From Chryseosolibacter sp964551035 (GTDB lineage Bacteria; Bacteroidota; Bacteroidia; Cytophagales; Cyclobacteriaceae): a stretch of DNA of 64,000 nucleotides. How positions within the stretch are numbered: position 1 is the first letter of the stretch; each line of letters starts with the position of its first letter. The position numbers were made by a program, and so were the translations under genes. The notes under the pieces were generated by a model. It worked only from the letters and a program-made list of their open reading frames with translations. It did not search any database and was not told the DNA's origin. This document shows positions 15,778-24,408 of this stretch, piece by piece. Location: the NCBI GenBank assembly GCA_964551035.1, contig CAZKBK010000001.1, positions 124,001 to 188,000 on the forward strand, read 5' to 3'.

Positions 15778-16806
15778 TCAGTCTAGGCAAGCCATCGTGT
15801 CAACAACCTCTGCGGTATTTCGAGTTTGCGGCCTCAATCTCCTATAGCTTACAGTTAAGATCGCTTTTACTGTGCGCTTGTTCCATGTTTGCACTGTAGT
15901 GCTTTTTCCTGTAAAGAACTCATGGTTTGCAAGGATTTTTGCGTTCTCAGACCGATCTATTCTGATGTATTGGAAAAACGATTGCTCTGTCTTATGTGCT
16001 GTTATCAACATTATCCGTTTCGTCGCGATACCCCTCAGATGCATATTAGTTGCCAGGCTGCGCCGTGCCGTATGGCTACTGACTAATTTCCATTTTTCTA
16101 CAAGTTTTCGTACGACACGGAGGCCCTCAGTTTGTTCGTAAAGAACTTTGTCACGAATACCTGCCTTTCTTGCAATCCGCTTGATCATCGTATTGAATGC
16201 CTGCTGACTCTTTAGCATGGGTAATTCTCCCTTGTTCCTTTTGATGATCGCTTGTACCATCCAATGCTGTGGAATTTCTACAATAGCTTTGTTTTTCCGG
16301 GTTCTCAACTTTATTTTATTGTTTAGCAAATTATCGCGAGTGATTTTTGAAAAATCGGAAAAGCGAAGTCCTGTACAACAGGCTATAACAAATCGTTCCC
16401 TTGCTGCGTGTTGCTCTCTGCTTAGCCCTTCAAGGGCAAAAATCTGGTAAATTTCATCTTCGGTCAAATATATCGCGAAGGGCTCTTCGTTGTAAAGACT
16501 AACGTCGCGGAACGTGTAGTTTACTTTGTAGCCATCCCGTCCGGCCCGATCGAGCATTTGATAGCACTTGCTGAGGTCACTTTTAATGGTGGAAGTTTTG
16601 TAATGTTTGTCACTTGATCGCAGGTAATAGACGAATTCCTCCATCATTCGCTCATTAAAACTGTCGCTATAGAGCTCCATTCCCAAATATTTTGAAAACT
16701 GATCAACTTTGTCGGCGACATTGCAGAAACTACGCTTGTAGGCGCGAGACCGTGTACTGTTGGCAGCGAACTGCCGAATGTACGATACAATATTTACTTT
16801 CTTCAT
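15778..16806 (-). CDS. Tyrosine recombinase (phage integrase family)
   Basis: 342 residues: an N-terminal SAM-like core-binding domain (about 1-120) and a catalytic domain. The active-site set is visible: Arg in CCTGLRFSDFSK, HTARRS (His-x-x-Arg), His in LITAHKTEQSF, and the nucleophile Tyr in FFQYIRID. It matches the Bacteroidota type found in transposons and invertible regions. No attachment site can be picked out nearby, so whether it serves this patch or the conjugative element to the right is unknown. Confidence 0.88.
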   Translation of the reverse strand: MKKVNIVSYIRQFAANSTRSRAYKRSFCNVADKVDQFSKYLGMELYSDSFNERMMEEFVYYLRSSDKHYKTSTIKSDLSKCYQMLDRAGRDGYKVNYTFRDVSLYNEEPFAIYLTEDEIYQIFALEGLSREQHAARERFVIACCTGLRFSDFSKITRDNLLNNKIKLRTRKNKAIVEIPQHWMVQAIIKRNKGELPMLKSQQAFNTMIKRIARKAGIRDKVLYEQTEGLRVVRKLVEKWKLVSSHTARRSLATNMHLRGIATKRIMLITAHKTEQSFFQYIRIDRSENAKILANHEFFTGKSTTVQTWNKRTVKAILTVSYRRLRPQTRNTAEVVDTMACLD

Positions 16807-16890
16807 GAATAATATTAGGTTGTTGTCTATGCCGCAAACTTCTAAAGATGACGACTAGATTTTTAACAATATCCAAAGAATTAGCTTCCA

Positions 16891-16920
16891 CTACTCCGGA
16901 AACCCTTTTCGACCGTCTCT
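16891..16920 (+). promoter_or_regulatory. Second copy of the CCCTTTTCG..CGTC motif
   Basis: CTACTCCGGAAACCCTTTTC then GACCGTC, 30 bp before the sigma-factor remnant; aligns base for base over most of its length with 13893-13920. Confidence 0.4.
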
Positions 16921-16949
16921 CTATTTTGAATATCAAATAACCCAACCTA

Positions 16950-17411
16950 ATGGAACGAAGTCTTTATCACCCTTTATCCGTACAATATTTCGGGGACGAT
17001 CAAAGTAGATGTTGCGCCTTCGCGCAGTTATACGATAAGTGTTTCAATAGAGTCGTTCCAATATGCTACAACCGACATCAGGATGACCACTTGTCCTCTG
17101 ACATACTGGAGGGTATATTCATCGGCCTTTGGGAGCGGAGCCACGGTAACGCTATGCTTAACATATTTACCTACCTGCAGAAGTACAAGATTGTAAGCCT
17201 GGCTACGGGCGATACGTGTTATGTGGCTATCCAGCAGGTATTCCCCCAGTATACCGGAGGTGTTGAAGTTGAATTAAGGGACGTGTTTGAAAAGGTATTA
17301 GCTTCCCTGCCCGGAAAACGCAAAACCATATTCCTTATGTTTTACGGGGACGAATTCACCGCTAAAGACATTGCCCGAATGCTCGACGTTCCGATGATGA
17401 ACGGGCTTTAG
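16950..17411 (+). CDS. Truncated, diverged ECF sigma-70 factor
   Basis: Region 2 remnants are visible (FAQLYDKCFNRVVPICYNR, then DDHLSSDILEGIFIGLWER), as is part of region 4 (LPGKRKTIFLMFYGDEFTAK). The frame stops after DIARMLDVPMMNG, where the recognition helix should begin, and the linker between regions 2 and 4 is not family-like. At 153 residues it is about 30-40 shorter than normal, so promoter binding is probably lost. Tail-to-tail with the next gene with no gap. Confidence 0.55.
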   Translation: MERSLYHPLSVQYFGDDQSRCCAFAQLYDKCFNRVVPICYNRHQDDHLSSDILEGIFIGLWERSHGNAMLNIFTYLQKYKIVSLATGDTCYVAIQQVFPQYTGGVEVELRDVFEKVLASLPGKRKTIFLMFYGDEFTAKDIARMLDVPMMNGL

Positions 17412-17708
17412 TTAGTTGAGGGTATCATCGCCGTGGCACAAATGCGCATTCAACCAACGCGCATCCTTACGCCACTGGCTGTACACCTCCCGATATCTCG
17501 ATTCCAGACTCTCCTTTAAAAGTTGGATCTCCGTGATCTTTTGCATGTAATAGAACTCGCTTATGCGGTCATGTACGAGCAAGCTTCGGTGTTCCCGAAG
17601 TTCTTCTACAAACTCGTTTAGCCGATCAATAAACTTTACAACCTTATCATCATTGATTATCATTGTACCTGGATTATCACAACTCGCAAAGAAAGAAGGG
17701 CCTTTCAT
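17412..17708 (-). CDS. Hypothetical helical protein (98 or 83 aa)
   Basis: Charged, heptad-like helices (VKFIDRLNEFVEELREHRS and ITEIQLLKESLESRYREVY) suggest a coiled-coil protein. An internal ATG at 17663 (MIINDDKVVKF) gives an 83-residue form without the odd N-terminus and may be the true start. No family is recognised; it ends exactly where the sigma remnant ends. Confidence 0.45.
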   Translation of the reverse strand: MKGPSFFASCDNPGTMIINDDKVVKFIDRLNEFVEELREHRSLLVHDRISEFYYMQKITEIQLLKESLESRYREVYSQWRKDARWLNAHLCHGDDTLN

Positions 17709-17853
17709 ACCCGGTTTCGTATGTCGGTACCCTTCTTGAAACGGCCTGTCAAACCGCCAAAAACGTTTCGAAAAAATGTTCAGGTGCCAGGAGCCTTTCC
17801 CTTTATTAACCTAAAATTCATGAAGGAAAGATTGGGTTGGCAGACCATATAGG

Positions 17854-19977
17854 CTACCCGGCCCTGAACAATTTTTTCCCTTGATCGAGGAAGTCTTCAA
17901 ACTTCCCGGCATCGTAATCCGCCCCACGGGGAGGAATTAACACCTTGCCGTCCGTGTCCAGTAAAACATAGTACGGCTGGGAATTTGACTTGAACAACGA
18001 CGCCTGCAGGTCGCTGTTCTTACCTCCGATAGTGGTTATCATTTTTCCATTTAGTGCAGATTTGTAGTATTCCGATCCTTTCAGTTCCGTTTTGTCATCC
18101 ACGTAAAGCTGGATCAATACATAATCCTCCCGCAACCGTTCCAATACTCCGGGTTCAGACCAGACCGTCCCCTCCATCTTCCGGCAGTTCACGCAGGCAT
18201 GGCCCGTGAAATCAACCAATACCGGTTTGTCCACTTTACGCGCATACGCCAAACCTTCGTCATAGTCAAAGAACGCATCCAGGTTGTAGGGAGCATGAAA
18301 GATGTCGCTATACTTTCGCTTCTTTTCGTCAGCAACCGGCAAAGCACCTCCGGCCTGCCGAACCTGGTACAGGTCAAAGTCCTGTGTGTGCTGCGGTGGA
18401 AGGAAAGCGGAGATTGCTTTCAGGGGAGCTCCCCACATGCCTGGCACCATATACAGCGTAAAGGCCAGGACGATCACCGCCAGTATAAGTCTCATCGGGG
18501 AGATTCGTTCCTGTTCCGTTTCTTCCGTCAGCCGGAGCTTGCCTAACAGGTATACTCCGAGCAGGCCGAAGATCACGATCCAAAGGGCCAGGAATATTTC
18601 CCGGTCCAGCCATTCCCAGTGATAAGCCAGATCGACGTTCGAAAGGAACTTTAAGGCCAGAGCCAGTTCCAGGAATCCGAGGACAACCTTGACTGTGTTC
18701 AGCCAGCTTCCCGAACGGGGCAATGACTTCATCCATGAGGGGAACATCGAGAACACAGAGAAGGGCAGTGCCAATGCCAGTGAGAACCCGAACATGCCGA
18801 GGGTGGGGCCAGCAAGGCTACCCATCGTTGCGGTCTCAACCATCAATGTCCCGACAATGGGTCCTGTACACGAAAAGGATACCAGCGCCAGCGCAACTGC
18901 CATGAGGAAGATGCCGGACCACCCCTTGCTGTTGTCGGCTTTTGCGTCTACGGCATTTACCCACCGGGCAGGCAGAGTCAGATCGAACACTCCCAGGAAC
19001 GATATGGCAAACAGAACCAGTATGAAGAAGAATACTAAATTGAAAACGCCATTCGTCGATAACGCATTCAACGCTTGGGAGCCGAAGATCAAACTCACGC
19101 CTAATCCCAGGGATACATAGATGACAACAATTGAAAGACCATAAATCAAACCCGATGCAACAGGTTTCTTCCCTGTCCCATTCCGCTTCGTGAAGTACGA
19201 GACTGTTAGCGGAATCATCGGGAAAATACACGGCATGAAGATCGCGGCAAGTCCGCCGACGAGCCCCGCAATGAAGATGCTCCAAAGAGACCTGCCTTCG
19301 GCCGCTTCGGGCTCTTGCTCCGCCAACACTGTCGGACGGTCTCTTGCTGGTACAAATCCATCCGGCTCAATGACCGGCACTTTTATCGCCGGTCTTTCAA
19401 GGACTGTTTGCTTAGTTACCCGGCTGGTTTTCGCCGGAGATATTTTTGCTTGCTCCCTGGCACTATCCCGCGGGGCGCGTCTTGTTGGTTCAGTTTTGCC
19501 TGCGGATTTCGGTCCGCCCTTCACATGGAAGCTGAATGTCTTCGTTTCCGGCAGAAGGCATTCGATGTCCGTACACGCCATGAATTCCACAGATCCACTC
19601 ACCGTTGCGGATTGAGACTTCAACCTGATCTTTTGCTTAAATACAGCTTCCTCCGTGAACCAAATCATGTCGATCAAAAATATATCGCTGTATTTTTTGA
19701 TGACCGGGCTTTCCTCCTGCATACTGCCAACCAACTCGTAATCATCCGAAGGATCAAATGCAAAAGAAGTGGGCATCGGGCCACCTTCCTCCATGTGCTG
19801 TGAATAGATATGCCAACCTTCATCCAGGCTGGCTTTGAACGTTAATACAACCTCGTCCTTCTTTACCACCTCGTGTTGGAACTCCCATTTCACCGGTTGT
19901 TTCATTTGCGCAATCGCATTTGTTCCAATCGCAAGGTTGATCGCCGCTAATGCCGTCACAATTCTTATCCAATTCAT
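17854..19977 (-). CDS. dsbD: Thiol:disulfide interchange protein DsbD-like, three domains
   Basis: Passes electrons from cytoplasmic thioredoxin to periplasmic thiol proteins. A signal peptide (1-23) is followed by the periplasmic N-terminal domain (about 25-150) with a cysteine pair in FMACTDIECLLP, a Pro-rich linker, an eight-helix membrane domain (about 230-510) with the redox cysteines in FMPCIFPMIP and SFSCTGPIVG, and a C-terminal thioredoxin domain with CVNC at about residue 595. Length (707) and order match Bacteroidota DsbD. It could supply reductant to the TlpA-like protein at 34147, though the two are far apart. Confidence 0.9.
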   Translation of the reverse strand: MNWIRIVTALAAINLAIGTNAIAQMKQPVKWEFQHEVVKKDEVVLTFKASLDEGWHIYSQHMEEGGPMPTSFAFDPSDDYELVGSMQEESPVIKKYSDIFLIDMIWFTEEAVFKQKIRLKSQSATVSGSVEFMACTDIECLLPETKTFSFHVKGGPKSAGKTEPTRRAPRDSAREQAKISPAKTSRVTKQTVLERPAIKVPVIEPDGFVPARDRPTVLAEQEPEAAEGRSLWSIFIAGLVGGLAAIFMPCIFPMIPLTVSYFTKRNGTGKKPVASGLIYGLSIVVIYVSLGLGVSLIFGSQALNALSTNGVFNLVFFFILVLFAISFLGVFDLTLPARWVNAVDAKADNSKGWSGIFLMAVALALVSFSCTGPIVGTLMVETATMGSLAGPTLGMFGFSLALALPFSVFSMFPSWMKSLPRSGSWLNTVKVVLGFLELALALKFLSNVDLAYHWEWLDREIFLALWIVIFGLLGVYLLGKLRLTEETEQERISPMRLILAVIVLAFTLYMVPGMWGAPLKAISAFLPPQHTQDFDLYQVRQAGGALPVADEKKRKYSDIFHAPYNLDAFFDYDEGLAYARKVDKPVLVDFTGHACVNCRKMEGTVWSEPGVLERLREDYVLIQLYVDDKTELKGSEYYKSALNGKMITTIGGKNSDLQASLFKSNSQPYYVLLDTDGKVLIPPRGADYDAGKFEDFLDQGKKLFRAG

Positions 19978-20400
19978 ATTAAACAGCCTTTACATCTAGG
20001 TAACACAACTCCACAAAAGGCACGCATGTTCAATGAATTATTTTTTAGAACGACGTGTTACTACCGTATAGCGATTTCATTTTTACTGATCGATACACCG
20101 TCGTAATTATAATTGTTTTGGGGCCGCTGGTTTGATTTCCTTCCAGCGGCTTTCTTCATAGGCAACTTTTTTGCTCACCCGTATACACCCTCCGCCCCTT
20201 TAAGGAGTCCTTGTAGTAGTGTTAAGTATTTTTCTTTTCATCAACCGACAGCGCGTTGCCTGTCAAACCGTTCGTAAGAGTTGGTGATGATTAGACCCGC
20301 CAAGGCAAACGAGTCTGGGCGGGTTTTACTGATCATAAGAGTTAAGCATAAAAATTATTCACCGGTGCAATTTTCTTTTGGTTCTGTTTTATAATTGTAT
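19978..20400. other. Intergenic region with two orphan hairpins
   Basis: No gene is seen. Two terminator-like hairpins occur on the plus strand: GCCGCTGG/CCAGCGGC (20123-20150, followed by TTTCTT) and ACCCGCC/GGCGGGT (20295-20324, followed by TTT). No plus-strand protein gene precedes either, so they may end small RNAs; dsbD runs away on the other strand. Confidence 0.4.
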
Positions 20401-21621
20401 ATGCTGGTTCATTTTATCATATCCGGTTTCACACTCTTTACAACATCTCCCTCTTCCCAGGTCGACGCACTACATCGGCAAGCCTACACGTTACTTGATT
20501 CTAATCCGGATTCAGCCTGTGCACTCGCACAGAAGGCCCTCGTGATTGCGTCCGAAGCAGACTATGAATGGGGAGTAGGGAATTCGTACTACATTCAGGG
20601 GTTCGCCTTTGAAGAAAAGGACAATCAGAGTAAGGCCCTTCTCAATTACCTGCGGGGGATTGAAATTCTAAAGGAACTGGGGGATAGCCGTTCCGTCAAA
20701 GCACATCTTGGGATGCTGCTTAACTCGGGAGGCATCCTGCGAAATCACTACCGGTATGAAGATGCCAGGGCGTTTTATCAAAGAGGGCTGGAGCGCATCG
20801 GAACAGACCAGGCGTATACTACATTGCGACTAAAGTTCCTGATGAACATGGCAAATGTGCTTTCTGATGAGGGTAATCTTGATAGTGCTTATCGTGTATT
20901 ACGTGAGGCCATCCGAATTGCCGATTTCGACAATAACCTCTCCATGTTAACAAGATGCTACAACCTGATCGGGACAGTTGCGGATAACAATTTACAATAC
21001 CCCCTTGCCCGCGAGTATTACAAAAAGGTCATCAGTGCCGGTTTTGAAAAGGAAACGGCAATGGCCCTGCACAACACAGGGGTTTCGTTCGATATGGAGG
21101 GCAAACTTGATTCCGCCGCACTATACTATCAAAAAGCTCTTCGGGCAAAACAGATCATCGACCATAAGGTATTCACAACTGCCCGCGACCTCACAGAACT
21201 ATATCTCAAAGCAGGCAGGATCGAACAAAGTACGTACTACGGCTTAATGGCCGTGTCCCGTTACGATGGTATGCCCCTTCACCCGGACAACTACGACATT
21301 TTTCGGTTGCTCGATTTGAGCTATCGGCGCAAAAATAGAAACGACAGCGCCCAAATGTTTGCGTCGAGGTACTATGTCGAGAATGACAGGTTCCATGCCA
21401 GACAGAAAGACATCCTGAAGTTGAAAGAACAATTCAAGGTAGAACTCCTGTTGAATGTATTCTATGCAGAAGTAAAAACAGACAAAGTACATCACCACTA
21501 CCGATGGATCATCGGCCTGATACTTGGAACGGTCGTGATCTACGCTTTGAGAAGGCTGTATTTGAGATGGACCCTTGCCCGCGAACTGCTGAAAATCACA
21601 AGAGCCACCGGTATGGAGTAA
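20401..21621 (+). CDS. TPR-repeat protein with C-terminal membrane helix
   Basis: Start taken at ATG 20401 (the frame opens two codons earlier with TTG). A hydrophobic N-terminus (LVHFIISGFTLFTTS) acts as signal or anchor; about eight TPR-like helix pairs follow (for example ALHNTGVSFDMEGKLDSAAL and YYQKALRAK). A helix near the end (WIIGLILGTVVIYALRRLY) is a membrane segment, and the last 15 residues are short and basic. The layout equals the sensor half of Bacteroidota TPR-histidine kinases or TPR-LuxR regulators, but the output domain is missing: the protein stops after ITRATGME. A strong terminator follows. Confidence 0.65.
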   Translation: MLVHFIISGFTLFTTSPSSQVDALHRQAYTLLDSNPDSACALAQKALVIASEADYEWGVGNSYYIQGFAFEEKDNQSKALLNYLRGIEILKELGDSRSVKAHLGMLLNSGGILRNHYRYEDARAFYQRGLERIGTDQAYTTLRLKFLMNMANVLSDEGNLDSAYRVLREAIRIADFDNNLSMLTRCYNLIGTVADNNLQYPLAREYYKKVISAGFEKETAMALHNTGVSFDMEGKLDSAALYYQKALRAKQIIDHKVFTTARDLTELYLKAGRIEQSTYYGLMAVSRYDGMPLHPDNYDIFRLLDLSYRRKNRNDSAQMFASRYYVENDRFHARQKDILKLKEQFKVELLLNVFYAEVKTDKVHHHYRWIIGLILGTVVIYALRRLYLRWTLARELLKITRATGME

Positions 21622-21729
21622 AAAATATCACCAGCCACTACACCCATCACCTGCGATCCAAGTCTTATATATAGAGAGCTGTTTTACGCAGGATTAAGCG
21701 GGCGTCTCCTTTCAATCAAGCGGGAAATT

Positions 21730-21770
21730 AATCCGGCGGCCATCCCCGGCCAGCCGGATTTTCTTTTTTT
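21730..21770 (+). terminator. Intrinsic terminator of the TPR gene
   Basis: AATCCGGC (21730-21737) pairs with GCCGGATT (21753-21760), followed by TTCTTTTTTT. Confidence 0.85.
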
Positions 21771-21842
21771 GTCGGCATGCCGAAAAAATCTTTTTACATC
21801 CTTTGCCAGTTTATGTAATACATAAACAAACATATTATTAGG

Positions 21843-22001
21843 ATGAAAAAGATTCTACTTGCTGTTGTCGTTCTAGGAATGGCTATGGCCTTCGCTTCAT
21901 GCACTGCCGATGTTGATGATGACATTACCATTGGCCTGGAAGATCCGTCATTGTCAACGCATGATAAGGACGACGAAAAGTCGCGTCCGGGCGCAGACTG
22001 A
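21843..22001 (+). CDS. Small lipoprotein (52 aa)
   Basis: MKKILLAVVVLGMAMAFASC is a lipoprotein signal peptide with a lipobox ending at Cys20. The mature part is very short and acidic (TADVDDDITIGLEDPS, DKDDEK). Preceded by a terminator and an AT-rich leader, so it has its own transcript. Function unknown; such tiny lipoproteins often lie near ECF sigma genes in this phylum. Confidence 0.6.
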   Translation: MKKILLAVVVLGMAMAFASCTADVDDDITIGLEDPSLSTHDKDDEKSRPGAD

Positions 22002-22116
22002 TGCCGGAAATACAAACAGGCTGATGCGCGCCTGTTTCTGAACCTTATCGTTTATTGTAACTTCTGATCTTTTCCAACACCATGCAAAAATAACCAGTAT
22101 GCTGGGTATAATTACA

Positions 22117-22148
22117 TGGTTTGGGTTATATTTGGTTAAACCAAACCA
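22117..22148. promoter_or_regulatory. Inverted repeat just before sigma factor start
   Basis: TGGTTTGG/CCAAACCA arms (22117-22124, 22141-22148) enclose the smaller repeat TTGGTT-A-AACCAA; the sigma start codon is 8 bp further on. It could be an operator or an RNA hairpin controlling translation. Confidence 0.4.
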
Positions 22149-22155
22149 AGTAACC

Positions 22156-22686
22156 ATGTTTGAAGAAGTTATTATTCAGGTATCACAGGGCAGTGAAGAA
22201 GCATTTGCTGCCCTGTTCAGAGGCTACCGCCCCAGGGTATATGGCGTGGCTTTGAAGATGCTGAAATCGGAGGAGGAAGCCAATGATGTACTGCAGGAGA
22301 TATTCTTGAAGGTCTGGGCGAAAAGGGAAGATTTGCCTAAGATAAAGGACTTTGAAGGGTACTTGTTTACGATGGCACGCAATCACATCTTCGACAAGTT
22401 CAGGCACTCTATCAATGATTTGGAAGCCAAGCAGACTCTCGTACACGGAAGCGAACCTACCGACAATACTGACCACCGGGTCAGGGAACAACAGTATGGC
22501 GAATTGCTGCAAAACACCCTGAAGGTGTTAACCCCACAGCAAAAGCAGGTATACCACCTGGCCCGTATAGAGGGCATGAGCCATAAGGCCATTGCAAAAC
22601 ACATGCGAATCTCGCGCCTTACGGTCAAGACACACATGGCAAAAGCCTTGAAGTTTATCCGGCAAAGTCTGGAACGCCACATGTGA
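22156..22686 (+). CDS. ECF sigma-70 factor (FecI-like)
   Basis: Start chosen at ATG 22156 (MFEEVIIQVSQGSEEAF); the frame extends 19 codons upstream into the inverted repeat. Region 2 (about 12-75: ALFRGYRPRVYGVALKML, then DVLQEIFLKVWAKREDL) and region 4 (about 120-172: LTPQQKQVYHLARIEGMSHK, then RISRLTVKTHMAKAL) are complete; 176 residues. No anti-sigma gene of the FecR type follows; instead come a 29-residue membrane peptide and two TonB-LytTR-plug proteins, probably in one operon. Confidence 0.9.
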   Translation: MFEEVIIQVSQGSEEAFAALFRGYRPRVYGVALKMLKSEEEANDVLQEIFLKVWAKREDLPKIKDFEGYLFTMARNHIFDKFRHSINDLEAKQTLVHGSEPTDNTDHRVREQQYGELLQNTLKVLTPQQKQVYHLARIEGMSHKAIAKHMRISRLTVKTHMAKALKFIRQSLERHM

Positions 22687-22752
22687 TTCAAACAAAGAAT
22701 TCCCTATAACCGTTTATTCTGAAACAAGTAAACAATCTAACCCCACTAACCT

Positions 22753-22842
22753 ATGTTACATAATGATTCCATTGTACGCTGGATTATAGCGTTGACGCTT
22801 GCTGTCTGTGTCATATTGACCGTCATGGTATTTCTGATTTGA
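22753..22842 (+). CDS. Membrane mini-protein (29 aa)
   Basis: ATG at 22753 follows AACCT, as other starts here do. The product has a short polar head (LHNDSIVRW) and one hydrophobic helix (IIALTLAVCVILTVMVFLI) to the stop. The next gene starts 21 bp on, so co-translation with the fusion gene is likely. It could be a helper helix for a membrane complex; no homologue is recognised. Confidence 0.4.
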   Translation: MLHNDSIVRWIIALTLAVCVILTVMVFLI

Positions 22843-22863
22843 AGTCCGAAATGTTTTGATGCT

Positions 22864-24408
22864 ATGAACAGGCACAAAAACACGCGGGCGGATATTGAAC
22901 AATACCGCGTCCTTTTCTTTGCCGTCGGGCTTGTTGTCAGCCTCTCTCTCGTCATATTCTTTTTCGAGTTTGAATTCCGGGTTGGCCCGCAGGTGAGGCT
23001 CAGGGCGAAGGTCGCGCATTTCGAAAACGATTTGCTCGAACTTCTGCCGGAGAAAATCGCGACGAATCAACGTAAGGAAAGAAGAAAGGATCATCCGCCA
23101 AATAGCCGCCCGGTACAAGCACCTACTACACACCAGGTAACCGAAGCGGAGGTCCCGGTTCCTGAACGGTTGGTGAGATCGGGCATCCACGGCAAAGTAG
23201 GTAAGCCATCGGAATTGAGTGGTGTGCCGGACCACGGAGAGGATAAAAAGGATCAGGAAGCGGGTGGTCTTTTTGGTTACATCGAATACATGAAGATCCC
23301 TGCCGCCGAACATTTGGCAAAAGGTGTTCCAGCGGAAATCGTATATGTCCCCGAGGTAGACAACCTGATCAAGGTTGAAGTTCGTGAAAAAAGAGGATAT
23401 ACACATCACCTGCAGAAATCGTTTCCACGCCTTTACCATACGATCGGTGGTCAACTGTATGTTGATCCCATGATGCAGGAGCTGATCCGGGATGGATTTA
23501 CTTACCGGTTGCATTACCATCAACGTACCATGATGGTGCGGGTGCATACGCATTTTGCTGTGAATGTTCACCAGATCGCGCATATAGATGAACATGAGAT
23601 CGTACTGGAAAGCGGTGAACGAATTCCTGTAGAAGACAGGTACCGAAAACTATTGTCAAGGAAAATAAAAGAGTATGCCCGGAAGGAGATTTACAGGAAC
23701 GATAGCATCCAGGAGATTTTCACGGATCGCCTGTTGATAGCCGCCGATAACGTCCGGTACGCCTCGCGAAAACAGGCCGTAGCAATAGGACCGCGGACTG
23801 GTCGAAACGGCAGCGGCTATGCCGAAATCACGGTGGCAAGTATCGACGACGGATCGGCTTCGGGAATTACGGCCTCTCTGGCAAAAGCCAACCGGAAACT
23901 GGCGTTCGACCGGTATAACCAGGTTATCCTGCCAAAAGCATTCAGCAGGAAACCGGAACGGCCTTCCGACTGGCACATCGACCGCCCCTACGGCATGGCT
24001 GACAATACCATCCGTGTAGACCACACGTTGCGGTCAATGGGGAACGTTGCCGCAATCCTGGCAGGCCGGGTCGCCGGGGTGCAGGTGATCGGCGATGATG
24101 TCTTTATCCGAAGCCGTCCTGATTACAAATGCCCCGTCCACCACGAAAGCCGGTCGACACACCCTGCACGATGCCCTGTCCAGAATTGCAACATGAAAAT
24201 GGTGCCGGGAAGTGGCAGCGGGTTCGGTTCCAGCGGTGGAGGACCGCTGTACTTATTGAACGGCGTGCCGGTGTCGAAGGAAGTGATCATGGCTTTCCCG
24301 GTACAAAGCATCGCCGCCATTGATGTTTTGAAAAGCCCGCAAACAACCTCCTTTTACGGCGCGCGCGGTGGCGGGGGCGTTATCGCAGTCTACACGAGAA
24401 TCGAATGA
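22864..24408 (+). CDS. TonB-type anchor + LytTR-like domain + TonB-receptor plug, with heavy-metal-binding insert
   Basis: Unusual architecture (514 residues). (a) Residues 1-40 match the N-terminus of Bacteroidota TonB: ADIEQYRVLFFAVGLVVSLS, then one membrane helix. (b) Linker to about 140. (c) About 140-265, LytTR-like, clearest at MVRVHTHFAVNVHQIAHIDE and then IVLESGERIPVEDRYRKLL, the F/VRVHRS-VN---I-L--G--IPVS--Y pattern. (d) About 365-512, a SusC-type plug (ILAGRVAGVQV, LYLLNGVPVSKE, IDVLKSPQTTSFYGARGGGG). Residues 421-448 insert a knuckle YKCPVHHESRS...CPVQNCNMKMVP like the heavy-metal-binding domain found in copper exporters. There is no TonB C-terminal domain and no beta-barrel. TonB topology would place the LytTR domain in the periplasm, where it could not bind DNA. 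ATGA overlap couples it to the next gene. Confidence 0.75.
   Translation: MNRHKNTRADIEQYRVLFFAVGLVVSLSLVIFFFEFEFRVGPQVRLRAKVAHFENDLLELLPEKIATNQRKERRKDHPPNSRPVQAPTTHQVTEAEVPVPERLVRSGIHGKVGKPSELSGVPDHGEDKKDQEAGGLFGYIEYMKIPAAEHLAKGVPAEIVYVPEVDNLIKVEVREKRGYTHHLQKSFPRLYHTIGGQLYVDPMMQELIRDGFTYRLHYHQRTMMVRVHTHFAVNVHQIAHIDEHEIVLESGERIPVEDRYRKLLSRKIKEYARKEIYRNDSIQEIFTDRLLIAADNVRYASRKQAVAIGPRTGRNGSGYAEITVASIDDGSASGITASLAKANRKLAFDRYNQVILPKAFSRKPERPSDWHIDRPYGMADNTIRVDHTLRSMGNVAAILAGRVAGVQVIGDDVFIRSRPDYKCPVHHESRSTHPARCPVQNCNMKMVPGSGSGFGSSGGGPLYLLNGVPVSKEVIMAFPVQSIAAIDVLKSPQTTSFYGARGGGGVIAVYTRIE

Noticed and set aside
22756..23595. 279-codon minus-strand frame opposite the first TonB-LytTR-plug gene
   Set aside because: Opposite strand of a better supported gene with domain motifs; product is His/Arg/Phe-rich without family.
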